Source of the DNA: an uncultured Clostridia bacterium | GTDB taxonomy: Bacteria > Bacillota > Clostridia > TANB77 > CAG-508 | Direction of reading: 5' to 3' | Length of the DNA: 64,000 nt | Assembly: GCA_947627185.1 (NCBI GenBank) | Contig: CANQVF010000003.1 | Location: forward strand, 34,843 to 98,842 | Part shown: in pieces, positions 1-8,066 of the stretch | How the letters are laid out: every line of letters starts with the position of its first letter | Numbering within the stretch: position 1 is the first letter of the stretch | The notes under the pieces: model-generated | What the model was told of the DNA's origin: nothing | Database searches by the model: none | The model's input: only the letters and a program-made list of their open reading frames with translations | Program-made: the position numbers and the translations under genes

Positions 1-131
1 ATTAAAAGACTAAAAATATTATATACAAAAAAATAGTAAATTATTGATATTCAAATATTGCCAAAAAAAGAATTTTATATTATGATGAAAATGTAAAAAA
101 ATGTTATTTTACGAGAGAGGAGGTTATATTA

Positions 132-446
132 ATGACAGAAGAAGAATATGAAAAAAAAGTAAAAGGTACAAAAACATTTTGTATAATTATAGGAATAATA
201 TTTGCTATAAGTTTTGTTATTAATTTATTAAATCAAAACTATATTAATGTATTAGTGTCTGCAGTTTTTTTAGTATTATTATATTTGTTTTATTCATTTA
301 CTAAAAATAAAAAAATAGCAGGACCTATAATAGGAATTGTATTAGGTATTTTATATATTTTACAATTAAGTATTCTTTCAATTATTATAGGTATTTGTGT
401 TCTTTTAGATAGTGTTGCAATGTTAAAATATATAAAATCAAACTAA
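132..446 (+). CDS. small multi-pass membrane protein, unknown function
   Basis: A 104-residue protein with a charged N-terminal stretch (residues 1-12, rich in Glu and Lys) followed by about four closely spaced hydrophobic segments (roughly residues 16-34, 39-55, 62-78 and 80-98) and a short basic tail. The ATG follows a strong Shine-Dalgarno site (GAGAGGAGG at about 113-121). I do not recognise a family. It stands alone: about 300 bases separate it from the hydrogenase maturation operon, and a weak A/T hairpin (AAAAGAA at 453 with TTCTTTT at 473) may end its transcript. It is probably a small integral membrane protein; nothing in it indicates catalysis. Confidence 0.7.
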   Translation: MTEEEYEKKVKGTKTFCIIIGIIFAISFVINLLNQNYINVLVSAVFLVLLYLFYSFTKNKKIAGPIIGIVLGILYILQLSILSIIIGICVLLDSVAMLKYIKSN

Positions 447-565
447 AATATTAAAAGAAGTACATAAAATATTTCTTTTTGTTAATAATTTTATTATTAA
501 ACAAATAATATTTCCAATAAAAACTATTGAAAATATAAAAATAAGATGTTAAAATTCTATTAAAG

Positions 566-669
566 TTTTCTAACGGAAAGCAGTATAAAAACTCCTAACC
601 GAAAGAGCGCAAAAATAGAATTAATATTTAGTATAACTGCGCCCTTAAAGGATTGGGTGCAGTTTTTTT
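566..669 (+). promoter_or_regulatory. candidate transcription-attenuating leader of the hyd operon
   Basis: This 104-base stretch lies between the small membrane gene and the hyd operon. It contains two near-identical words, CTAACGGAAAG (570-580) and CTAACCGAAAG (595-605), followed by a rho-independent terminator. The segments GCAGT (580-584) and GCGCA (607-611) are each complementary to part of the terminator's 5' arm (ACTGCGCCC, 636-644), so mutually exclusive terminator and antiterminator folds can be drawn. The first hyd gene starts only about 80 bases after the terminator. I could not match it to a riboswitch class I know. It could instead be only the terminator of an unseen upstream transcript. 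Confidence 0.45.
636..669 (+). terminator. rho-independent terminator upstream of the hyd operon
   Basis: ACTGCGCCC (636-644) pairs with GGGTGCAGT (654-662) with one G-U pair, followed by a run of seven T. It is the most GC-rich structure of the neighbourhood and sits inside the leader described above. Confidence 0.8.
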
Positions 670-747
670 GTAAAATTTTATAATTAAAAATTAAACATTA
701 TATATTTATTATTTTATGAATTAAATTTATGAAATTGGAGGAAAAAT

Positions 748-993
748 ATGGAAACAAGAGTAGCAGTTATTGGAATAATTGTAGAAAACAAAGAAAGTGT
801 ATCAGAATTAAATAGATTACTTTCAGAATATGGTGATTTTATTATTGGAAGAATGGGAATTCCATATCATAAAAAAGGAATTAATGTTATTTCAATAGTA
901 ATTGATGCTGAGCAAGATGTAATAAATACATTAAGTGGAAAAATTGGAAGATTAGGTGGTGTTTATGCCAAAACAGCATACAGTAACAAATAA
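748..993 (+). CDS. TM1266-type iron-only hydrogenase system putative regulator
   Basis: An 81-residue ACT-like protein of the family named after Thermotoga TM1266, found almost exclusively beside hydrogenase maturation genes. The family hallmarks are visible: an N-terminal beta strand with VAVIGIIVEN, the middle IIGRMGIPY, and a C-terminal GKIGRLGGV stretch. ACT-like folds usually bind small ligands as oligomers, but the ligand of this family is not known. The ATG at 748 follows GGAGGAAAA. Its 3' end overlaps the start of hydE by about 30 bases, so the two are probably translationally coupled and form the head of a hydE-hydG-hydF operon. Confidence 0.88.
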   Translation: METRVAVIGIIVENKESVSELNRLLSEYGDFIIGRMGIPYHKKGINVISIVIDAEQDVINTLSGKIGRLGGVYAKTAYSNK

Positions 994-2026
994 TAATTTA
1001 ATAGATAAACTGGCAAAAGAACATAGTCTTACAGTTGATGAATATTTATACTTAATTAAAAATCGAGCAGAATGTAGTGAATATTTATTTAAAAAAGCAG
1101 TAGATTTAAGAGAAAAAATATATGGCAAAGATGTTTATATAAGAGGACTCATAGAATTTACAAATTACTGCAAAAATGATTGTTTGTATTGTGGAATTAG
1201 AAGAAGTAATAAGTGTGCTCAAAGGTATAGATTAGATAAGGAAGATATTTTAAGCTGTTGCAAACAAGGCTATGAATTAGGTTTTAGAACTTTTGTTATG
1301 CAAGGTGGAGAAGACATGTTTTTTACAGATGAAATTCTTATTGATATTGTAAAAAACATAAAGCAAAAATATCCAGATTGTGCAATAACATTATCTTTAG
1401 GAGAAAGAAGCTATGAAAGTTATAAAGCTTTAAAAGAAGCTGGAGCAGATAGATATTTGTTAAGACATGAAACAGCAAGTAAATCTCATTATGAAAAATT
1501 ACATCCAAAGGAAATGAGTTTTGAAAATAGAATAAATTGTTTAGAAAATTTAAAAAAACTTGGTTATCAAGTTGGTGCTGGATTTATGGTAGGTTCTCCA
1601 TTTCAAACTGAAGAAGATTTAGCTAATGAATTAATTTTTTTAAAAGAATTAAATCCACAAATGGTAGGAATTGGACCATTTGTACCACATAAAGATACGC
1701 CATTTAAGGAAAAATCACAAGGAACAGTAGATTTAACGTTATTTATGTTAGGACTTATAAGATTAACTCTTCCAAATGTACTTTTGCCAGCAACAACAGC
1801 ATTAGGAACAATAGACCCTTTAGGAAGAGAAAAAGGAATAAAAGCAGGAGCAAATGTTTTAATGCCAAATTTATCGCCAGTAAGTGTGAGAAAAAAATAT
1901 ATGCTTTACGATAATAAAATTTGTACAGGTGATGAAGCAGCACAATGCATAGAATGTTTAAAACAGAGAATAAACTCTATTGGATATAGAATTATAGTTG
2001 ATAGAGGAGATTATAAAAATATGTAA
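965..2026 (+). CDS. hydE: [FeFe]-hydrogenase maturase HydE (radical SAM)
   Basis: HydE is a radical S-adenosylmethionine enzyme needed to build the diiron subcluster of the [FeFe]-hydrogenase H-cluster. It acts on the iron-CO-CN-cysteine synthon delivered by HydG. The radical SAM CX3CX2C motif is visible as CKNDCLYC about 70 residues into the protein, followed by a TIM-barrel-like sequence ending in the family's conserved LMPNLSPV region. Length (353-356 residues) is normal. Start choice: ATG at 965 follows AGGTGG at 954-959; in-frame GTG codons at 956 and 959 are alternatives. Every option overlaps the upstream TM1266-type gene, and hydG follows after 80 bases. No hydrogenase structural gene lies in this window. 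Confidence 0.93.
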   Translation: MPKQHTVTNNNLIDKLAKEHSLTVDEYLYLIKNRAECSEYLFKKAVDLREKIYGKDVYIRGLIEFTNYCKNDCLYCGIRRSNKCAQRYRLDKEDILSCCKQGYELGFRTFVMQGGEDMFFTDEILIDIVKNIKQKYPDCAITLSLGERSYESYKALKEAGADRYLLRHETASKSHYEKLHPKEMSFENRINCLENLKKLGYQVGAGFMVGSPFQTEEDLANELIFLKELNPQMVGIGPFVPHKDTPFKEKSQGTVDLTLFMLGLIRLTLPNVLLPATTALGTIDPLGREKGIKAGANVLMPNLSPVSVRKKYMLYDNKICTGDEAAQCIECLKQRINSIGYRIIVDRGDYKNM

Positions 2027-2106
2027 TTTACTTAAAGTAAAAAAATTTTAAATTGTTAACTTTTTAATCAATAAATAATAATAAATTAAAAAAGGAGAGA
2101 AAAATT

Positions 2107-3528
2107 ATGATTAAGTATGACCCAAAATCTTTAGTTGCAGAGGAGTTTATAAATGATGAAGAAATAAAAGCAACTTTAGAATATGCAGATGCAAACAAAG
2201 ATAACTTAGAACTTGTAGACAAAATTATTGAAAAGGCAAAAGAACGTAAAGGATTAAATCACAGAGAAGCCAGTGTTTTACTTGCATGTGACAATGAAGA
2301 AAAAATAAAGGAAATTTATGATTTAGCAGAACAGATTAAAAAGGATTTTTATGGAAATAGAATAGTTATGTTTGCACCACTTTATCTTTCGAACTATTGT
2401 GTAAACGGATGTTTATATTGCCCTTATCATCAAAAAAATAAAACTATACCAAGAAAAAAATTAACACAAGAAGAGGTAAAAAAAGAAGTTATTGCACTTC
2501 AAGATATGGGACATAAACGTTTAGCAATAGAAGCAGGAGAAGACCCAGTAAATAATCCAATTGAATATATACTAGATTGCATAAAAACTATATATTCAAT
2601 AAAACATAAAAATGGAGCAATTCGTAGAGTAAATGTTAATATTGCAGCAACAACTGTTGAAAATTATAGAAAATTAAAAGAAGCAGGAATTGGAACATAT
2701 ATATTATTCCAAGAAACATATCATAAAGAAAGTTATGAATATCTTCATCCAACAGGACCAAAACATAATTATGCATATCACACAGAAGCAATGGATAGAG
2801 CAATGGAAGGTGGAATTGATGATGTTGGAATAGGAGTTTTATTTGGACTTGATAAATATCGTTACGAATTTGCAGGACTTTTAATGCATGCTGAACACCT
2901 AGAAGCAGTTCATGGAGTAGGACCACATACAATAAGTGTTCCTCGTGTAAAACATGCAGATGATATAGATCCAACAGATTTTGATAATTCATTAAGTGAT
3001 GAAATGTTTTGTAAAATTGCTGCATGTATTAGAATAGCAGTTCCATATACAGGAATGATTATTTCAACAAGAGAAACACCAAAAGTTCGTGAAGAGATTA
3101 TTCGTTTAGGAGTAAGTCAAATAAGTGGTGGCTCTCGTACATCAGTTGGAGGATATGCAGAAGAAGAACGTCCACACGACACAGAACAATTTGATGTTTC
3201 AGATAATAGAACTTTAGATGAAGTTGTAAATTGGCTTATGAGAGCAGGATATATTCCTTCATTCTGTACAGCATGTTATAGAGAAGGAAGAACAGGAGAT
3301 AGATTTATGAGTCTTTGTAAATCTGGACAAATTCAAAATTGTTGTCATCCAAATGCTCTAATGACTTTAAAAGAATTCCTTATGGATTATGCATCACCAG
3401 ATACTAAAAAAATTGGTGAAGAATTAATAGAAAAAGAAATTGATAATATTGGAAAAGAAAAAGTAAAAGAAATTGTAAGAGAAAGACTTGTAAAAATTGA
3501 AAACGGAGAAAGAGACTTTAGATTTTAA
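2107..3528 (+). CDS. hydG: [FeFe]-hydrogenase maturase HydG (tyrosine lyase)
   Basis: HydG is a radical SAM enzyme that cleaves tyrosine to p-cresol and dehydroglycine, then makes CO and cyanide for the H-cluster. Both iron-sulfur sites are visible: the SAM-cluster motif CVNGCLYC at residues 98-105, and the C-terminal CX2CX22C motif at about C387, C390 and C413 that binds the auxiliary cluster carrying the dangler iron. Length (473 residues) matches the family. ATG at 2107 follows AAAGGAGAG. It sits between hydE and hydF in the same orientation with short gaps, consistent with one operon. The related thiamine enzyme ThiH lacks the C-terminal CX2CX22C motif, so HydG is the secure choice. Confidence 0.95.
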   Translation: MIKYDPKSLVAEEFINDEEIKATLEYADANKDNLELVDKIIEKAKERKGLNHREASVLLACDNEEKIKEIYDLAEQIKKDFYGNRIVMFAPLYLSNYCVNGCLYCPYHQKNKTIPRKKLTQEEVKKEVIALQDMGHKRLAIEAGEDPVNNPIEYILDCIKTIYSIKHKNGAIRRVNVNIAATTVENYRKLKEAGIGTYILFQETYHKESYEYLHPTGPKHNYAYHTEAMDRAMEGGIDDVGIGVLFGLDKYRYEFAGLLMHAEHLEAVHGVGPHTISVPRVKHADDIDPTDFDNSLSDEMFCKIAACIRIAVPYTGMIISTRETPKVREEIIRLGVSQISGGSRTSVGGYAEEERPHDTEQFDVSDNRTLDEVVNWLMRAGYIPSFCTACYREGRTGDRFMSLCKSGQIQNCCHPNALMTLKEFLMDYASPDTKKIGEELIEKEIDNIGKEKVKEIVRERLVKIENGERDFRF

Positions 3529-3596
3529 TTCTATATAAAAATTTAGCATTACAGAAAAATTAAGAGCAAATATATATTAAAGAAAGGAAAAGTTTT

Positions 3597-4811
3597 ATGG
3601 CACTTAATAATACTCCAGTTGGAGAGAGAATTCATATTGGATTTTTTGGATGTAGAAATGTTGGAAAAAGCAGTTTAGTAAATTCTATTACAAATCAAGA
3701 TTTATCTGTTGTAAGTGATATTAAAGGAACTACAACAGATCCAGTTAAAAAATCTATGGAGTTATTACCATTAGGACCAGTAATAATTATAGATACACCA
3801 GGATTTGATGATGAAGGAATTCTTGGTGAAAAACGTATAGAAAAAACTAAAAAAATATTAAGAAGTTGCGACATTGCAGTTCTTGTTACAACAGCTGAAA
3901 GAGGCTTAAATGAAGTAGAAAAAAATCTAATATCAATTTTTGAAGAAAGAAAAATTCCTTTTATTATAGCAAAAAATAAATTAGACATTTTAACTCAAGA
4001 TGAAAGAAATAAATCAAATACTTCTGAAAAAAATACAGAAATTTCAGAAAAAGAAATTTATGTGAGTGCTATAAATAAAACTGGAATAGAAGATTTAAAA
4101 AAAGCATTAGGAAATTTAAGTAAATCAAGAGAAAATAAACTTTTTTTAGGAGATTTAATAAAGCCAAAAGATATAGTTGTTTTAGTTACACCAATTGATA
4201 GTGCAGCACCAAAAGGTAGAATGATTATGCCACAGCAACTTGCTATAAGAGATATTATAGATGCAAATGGAATATGTGTTGTAACAAAGGAAAGTGAACT
4301 TAAAGAAACGTTGCAAAGCTTAAATAAAAAACCAACGCTAGTAGTAACAGATTCACAAGTATTTGAAGAAGTAAATAAAATTGTTCCAGAAGATATTGCT
4401 TTAACATCATTTTCAATTTTAATGGCAAGGTATAAAGGATTTTTAAAAACAGCAATAAATGGGGTAAATCAAATAAGTAAATTAAAAAATGGTTCTAAAA
4501 TTCTTATTAGTGAAGGATGCACTCATCATAGACAGTGCGATGATATAGGAACAGTAAAGCTTCCAAATTGGTTAAAAAAATATACAAATTTAGATTTAAA
4601 CTTTGAGTGGAGTAGTGGGACTGGATTTCCAAATGATTTAAAAAAATATGATTTAATTATTCACTGCGGTGGATGTATGTTAAATGAAAATGAAATGATT
4701 TTTAGAATGAATTCAGCAGTAAATCAAAATGTTCCATTTACTAATTATGGAATTGCAATTGCATATATGAAAGGAATTTTAGAAAGAAGTATTAAACCAA
4801 TAATTAAATAA
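3597..4811 (+). CDS. hydF: [FeFe]-hydrogenase maturation GTPase HydF
   Basis: HydF is the scaffold and carrier on which the 2Fe subcluster is assembled before transfer to apo-hydrogenase. The N-terminal GTPase domain shows a P-loop GCRNVGKS (residues 18-25), switch II DTPG, and NKLD for guanine recognition. The C-terminal domain has the family's cluster-binding pattern CxH...HCxxC, seen as CTH and, about 50 residues later, HCGGC. At 404 residues it is complete. It is the last gene of the hyd operon; the next gene starts 56 bases downstream behind a hairpin rather than a T-rich terminator, so some readthrough is possible. Confidence 0.95.
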   Translation: MALNNTPVGERIHIGFFGCRNVGKSSLVNSITNQDLSVVSDIKGTTTDPVKKSMELLPLGPVIIIDTPGFDDEGILGEKRIEKTKKILRSCDIAVLVTTAERGLNEVEKNLISIFEERKIPFIIAKNKLDILTQDERNKSNTSEKNTEISEKEIYVSAINKTGIEDLKKALGNLSKSRENKLFLGDLIKPKDIVVLVTPIDSAAPKGRMIMPQQLAIRDIIDANGICVVTKESELKETLQSLNKKPTLVVTDSQVFEEVNKIVPEDIALTSFSILMARYKGFLKTAINGVNQISKLKNGSKILISEGCTHHRQCDDIGTVKLPNWLKKYTNLDLNFEWSSGTGFPNDLKKYDLIIHCGGCMLNENEMIFRMNSAVNQNVPFTNYGIAIAYMKGILERSIKPIIK

Positions 4812-4823
4812 ATTATATATGTT

Positions 4824-4861
4824 ACCTCAATTATTATAATTTCATATTATATAATTGAGGT
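4824..4861 (+). promoter_or_regulatory. hairpin that buries the ribosome binding site of the GT2 gene
   Basis: ACCTCAATTAT (4824-4834) is perfectly complementary to ATAATTGAGGT (4851-4861), an 11-base-pair stem with a 16-base loop. The 3' arm contains GAGGT of the Shine-Dalgarno sequence GAGGTGA (4857-4863), seven bases before the ATG at 4868. No T-run follows, so it does not look like a terminator. The geometry suggests translational control, for example by temperature or by a trans-acting RNA or protein, but only the fold is seen. Confidence 0.55.
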
Positions 4862-4867
4862 GATATT

Positions 4868-6142
4868 ATGTTTATATTATCTAATGTAATAGCACTTTTT
4901 TATTTTATTGGAGCAACATTTATATCTATTAATTGGATAAATGATTTAACTTCTATATTTGGAATCTTTTTTGCAATCTATATGGTTACTTTTGTTGCAC
5001 TAGTACCAGGATTTAATTATATGTTTGTAATTACGAGTTTGTTTTTTAATAAAAGAAAGAAAAAAGAACTTAAAGTAAAAGAAAAAGATGTAACTATTTT
5101 AATACCAATGTATAATTCAGAAAAAGTTATAAAGGAAACAATTGAAGCAATTAAAAAACAGAAATATAATGGAAGAATTTATGTAAAAATTATAGATGAT
5201 GGTTCAAAAGATAATTCTTTAAGAGAATTAGAAAAATTAAACTTAGATTACAAAATAAAAATATTAGAACAAAAGCATAGCGGAAAAGCTCATTGTTTAA
5301 ATAATGCATTGAAAGAAGTAGATACAGAATATGTTATAACAGTTGATGATGATACAGTATTACATCCATTAGCTGTTAAAAATATAGTTAAGAAAATGGA
5401 AAATTCAAGCGATAAAACAGTGGCTGTTGCAGGATGTTTGTTTGTTAAAAATGGTAAAAAAAGTTTAATTACAAGATTACAAGAATATGATTATTCTTTA
5501 GGAATTTTTGGAATAAAATTAGTACAAGGCGGATATAATTCTACATTAGTTACACAAGGTGCTTTTAGTATATATAAAACTAAAATATTAAAAGAAATTA
5601 AAGGCTGGAATGAATGTGTTGGAGAAGATATTGTTCTAACATGGAAACTCTTAAGCTTAGGATATGAAACAAATTTTGCACCAGATGCAGTAGGATTTAC
5701 TAAAGTACCAGAAACTTTAGAAGATTTAGCAAAACAAAGAAAAAGATGGGCAAGAGGTATGATAGAAGCTTTTAAAAGAGTAAAAGTAATGCATTCAGAA
5801 AATATAAATCTTAAAGCCAAATTACTAATGTGTGAAGATATATTTTTTCCCTTTATAGATTTTGCAATTTTAGTTTTTATACCACTTGGATTAATAGAAT
5901 TATTTCTTGGAAAACCAATATTAATAAGTGTTATGACAATATTGGTAATCCCATTTGGAATGCTACAAGACTTAGTTGTGGAAATAAAAAGAAGAAACAT
6001 CATGAAAAAATTAAATTTAAAAATAGAAAAAAGAAGTGCACTTGCATTTTTATTTTATACTTTTATATATTCATTTCTATTAGCACCTTTTTGTTTAAGC
6101 GGTTATTTTTCAGAAATATTAAATACTGAAAAAAAATGGTAA
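4868..6142 (+). CDS. membrane-bound family 2 glycosyltransferase
   Basis: A 424-residue processive-type GT2 enzyme. Two hydrophobic segments at the N-terminus (about residues 1-20 and 28-58) precede a GT-A catalytic domain with VTILIPMYN, the nucleotide-sugar motif DDGS, the metal-binding DDD (in VDDDTVLHP), the acceptor-site acid in CVGEDIV and the QxxRW motif (QRKRW). Two or three membrane segments follow at about residues 325-425. This layout is shared with hyaluronan, cellulose and poly-N-acetylglucosamine synthases, so it probably polymerises or exports a cell-surface sugar; the substrate cannot be told. It is monocistronic, with its start codon behind the hairpin above and a strong terminator after the stop. 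Confidence 0.85.
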   Translation: MFILSNVIALFYFIGATFISINWINDLTSIFGIFFAIYMVTFVALVPGFNYMFVITSLFFNKRKKKELKVKEKDVTILIPMYNSEKVIKETIEAIKKQKYNGRIYVKIIDDGSKDNSLRELEKLNLDYKIKILEQKHSGKAHCLNNALKEVDTEYVITVDDDTVLHPLAVKNIVKKMENSSDKTVAVAGCLFVKNGKKSLITRLQEYDYSLGIFGIKLVQGGYNSTLVTQGAFSIYKTKILKEIKGWNECVGEDIVLTWKLLSLGYETNFAPDAVGFTKVPETLEDLAKQRKRWARGMIEAFKRVKVMHSENINLKAKLLMCEDIFFPFIDFAILVFIPLGLIELFLGKPILISVMTILVIPFGMLQDLVVEIKRRNIMKKLNLKIEKRSALAFLFYTFIYSFLLAPFCLSGYFSEILNTEKKW

Positions 6143-6147
6143 ATAAG

Positions 6148-6204
6148 AATACATTTTTGCTTAAAAATAATATAAAATGATTTAAGCAAAAATGTATTTT
6201 TTTT
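6148..6204 (+). terminator. rho-independent terminator after the GT2 gene
   Basis: An 18-base perfect stem (6148-6165 with 6181-6198) closes a 15-base loop and is followed by T residues. It begins five bases after the stop codon. Confidence 0.85.
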
Positions 6205-6307
6205 AAAATAAATGGAACTTTTTTAATGTTTTTAATGACTATAATATAAAGAAAGTTTAAAATTACGGCCATAAATATATTGTAATTTGATAAGAAGGAG
6301 GTTTAAA

Positions 6308-6436
6308 TTGGAAGAAAAAACAGAAGAAAATTTTAAAGAAATATATGAAAATACTTATCAAATGCTTTTAAAATTTGTTGTAATTAATTGTTATAATTTT
6401 GATGATGTAAATAAAAAAGAATTACAAAAATTTTAG
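6308..6436 (+). pseudogene. N-terminal fragment of an ECF-type sigma factor
   Basis: An open frame of 42 codons starts with TTG behind a strong AAGAAGGAGG site and ends in TAG. It resembles the first part of region 2 of sigma-70-family ECF factors: FKEIYENTYQMLLKFV, then the typical helix ending FDDVN. The rest of region 2 and all of region 4 are missing. It is therefore either a decayed sigma factor whose expression signals survive, or a tiny peptide that still resembles the sigma helix. A terminator follows after six bases. The assignment rests on pattern recognition of a short sequence. Confidence 0.45.
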
Positions 6437-6442
6437 AAAAAA

Positions 6443-6470
6443 AGAGTGAAAGAAATTTCGCTCTTTTTTT
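6443..6470 (+). terminator. rho-independent terminator after the sigma fragment
   Basis: AGAGTGAAA (6443-6451) pairs with TTTCGCTCT (6456-6464) across a four-base loop, one G-U pair, then a run of T. Confidence 0.8.
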
Positions 6471-6533
6471 GCTATGATAAAAAATTATTTAAATACTTAG
6501 AATTAATTTTATTTAGCTTTTGAGTGTTTTTGA

Positions 6534-6562
6534 TTGACAATAAACCTTTGCCGTGCTATTAT
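6534..6562 (+). promoter_or_regulatory. sigma-A promoter for the DUF1016 nuclease gene
   Basis: TTGACA at 6534-6539, a 17-base spacer and TATTAT at 6557-6562. The transcript would carry a leader of about 130 bases that includes the first ~60 bp direct repeat. Confidence 0.6.
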
Positions 6563-6611
6563 AATTCAAATTTTATAGTTTTATTTTTAAAACTAAATTT
6601 AAATCTAAAAA

Positions 6612-6674
6612 ATTAAAATTTTTATCTTATGACATATCGTCAAAATTTTCAAAAAAAAAACAAAAAAATACATA
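6612..6674. repeat. left copy of a ~60 bp direct repeat flanking the DUF1016 gene
   Basis: This stretch matches 7781-7839 closely. The core TTATCTTATGACATATCG is identical in both copies, and identity weakens towards the A-rich right part. In both copies the core can be drawn as a hairpin (TGAC with GTCA inside an A/T stem), and the two main differences within it fall at facing stem positions. Read as protein, both copies give a similar peptide (LSYDISSKFSK), so the repeat may be leftover coding DNA. Confidence 0.6.
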
Positions 6675-6698
6675 AGAAGGAGGAATGCAAAATAAAAA

Positions 6699-7754
6699 AT
6701 GCAAAATTTTAATAGTATAAATATTGATAATTTGTATAATAGAATAGCGAATTTAATTGAAAATGCGAAAAAGAATGTAGCGATAAAAGTAAATAATGAA
6801 ATTACACTTTTATATTGGAGCATAGGTAAAGATATAACTGAAAATGTACTTAATAATCAAAAAGCAAAGTATGGAAAATCAGTAATAAAAAAATTAAGTA
6901 AAAGATTAGTTGTTGAATATGGCAAAGGTTATGGAGAAAGAAATATATTTAGAATGTTAAAATTTTATGATTATTTCCCCAATTTTGAAATTTTGTCGAC
7001 ACTGTCGACAAAATTGAGTTGGTCACATTTTGTTGAAATACTTCAGATACAAGATAAACTGAAGAGAGAATTTTACGTTACAATGTGTGCTAATGAACTT
7101 TGGAGTGTAAGAACTTTAAGAGAAAGAATAGATTCTGCATTATTCGAAAGAACAATAATATCAAAAAAACCAGAACAAACAATCATAAATGATTTACAAT
7201 TGTTAAATAGAGAAAGTAGGATGTCTACTAATCTTTTTTTCAGAGATCCATATATATTAGATTTTCTGGATTTAAAAGATACATATAGTGAAAAAGACTT
7301 GGAAAACGCAATCCTTAGTGAACTAGAAAGATTTATATTAGAAATGGGAAATGATTTTGCTTTTATTGCAAGACAGAAAAGAATAACAATAAATGGAGAA
7401 GACTATTATATAGATTTATTGTTTTATCATAGAAAAATGAGAAGACTAGTTGTGATTGAATTGAAACTAAATAAATTTATACCAGAATATAAAGGACAAG
7501 CTGAACTGTATTTAAAATGGCTTGATAAATATGAAAAAATAGCAGGAGAAGAATCACCAATAGCAATTATATTATGTGCTAGCAAAAATGATATGCTGAC
7601 TGAGTTATTGGAACTAGATAACAGTGGAATACATGTAGCACAATATTTAACAAAGTATGTATCAAAAGAAATATGGAATCAAAAATTCATAAATATTATA
7701 GAAAAAGCTAAAATTCAATTAGAACAAAGAAAAAATGATGGAGACAAAAAATAG
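6699..7754 (+). CDS. DUF1016/YhcG-type PD-(D/E)XK nuclease family protein
   Basis: A 351-residue protein with the two-part layout of the YhcG family: an N-terminal helical DUF1016 domain (about residues 10-160, with the typical YWSIGKDI and the YGERNIFRMLKFYD region) and a C-terminal PD-(D/E)XK nuclease-like domain (about 175-340). In the latter, YYIDLLFYH supplies the acidic residue and VVIELK the ExK pair. Family members are found in accessory regions and are suspected to act on DNA; no precise function is established. The GGAGG site lies about 15 bases before ATG 6699, longer than usual; a nearer ATG at 6685 is out of frame. Flanking direct repeats and gene fragments suggest arrival by insertion. 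Confidence 0.85.
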   Translation: MQNFNSINIDNLYNRIANLIENAKKNVAIKVNNEITLLYWSIGKDITENVLNNQKAKYGKSVIKKLSKRLVVEYGKGYGERNIFRMLKFYDYFPNFEILSTLSTKLSWSHFVEILQIQDKLKREFYVTMCANELWSVRTLRERIDSALFERTIISKKPEQTIINDLQLLNRESRMSTNLFFRDPYILDFLDLKDTYSEKDLENAILSELERFILEMGNDFAFIARQKRITINGEDYYIDLLFYHRKMRRLVVIELKLNKFIPEYKGQAELYLKWLDKYEKIAGEESPIAIILCASKNDMLTELLELDNSGIHVAQYLTKYVSKEIWNQKFINIIEKAKIQLEQRKNDGDKK

Positions 7755-7780
7755 TTTAAATTTATTAATTAATTTATAAA

Positions 7781-7839
7781 ATTAAAACTTTTATCTTATG
7801 ACATATCGTCAAAGTTTTCAAAAAACACAAAACACATAA
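7781..7839. repeat. right copy of the ~60 bp direct repeat flanking the DUF1016 gene
   Basis: This is the partner of 6612-6674, beginning 27 bases after the DUF1016 stop codon. Here the repeat runs in frame into the remnant of an Rpn-type gene, which suggests the repeat derives from that gene. Confidence 0.6.
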
Positions 7840-7934
7840 CTAAAATAGCTAAAACTATGCTTGAAGCAGGAGAAAAAATAGAAAACATCATGAAAATAAC
7901 AGGGCTTACCAAAGAAGAAATAGAAGAAATTTAA
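7785..7934 (+). pseudogene. C-terminal remnant of an Rpn/PD-(D/E)XK transposase-like protein
   Basis: About 49 codons, open from 7785 to the TAA at 7932-7934, end with MLEAGEKIENIMKITGLTKE and then EIEEI. That is the characteristic helix-turn tail of the Rpn (YhgA-like, TIGR01784) recombination-promoting nuclease family. The nuclease domain and the start are missing, and stop codons lie immediately upstream in this frame. It is a relic. Together with the direct repeats it suggests that an Rpn-type gene once occupied this site and was disrupted. Confidence 0.55.
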
Positions 7935-8066
7935 ATTTAGAAATAATAAAAATAAAACTATAAGATTATTTATTAATATGTTGTAATTCAATTAACAAAT
8001 GATATAATAATAATATCTAAAAAAATTATGCTGTTTTTGATTATGATATTATTTAGAAGGAGAAAT

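Noticed and set aside
6612..7839. The two facing base changes in the ~60 bp repeat as proof of an RNA hairpin
   Set aside because: The repeat also reads as protein in frame with the Rpn relic, so the changes can be silent or conservative coding differences; one covarying pair is not enough.
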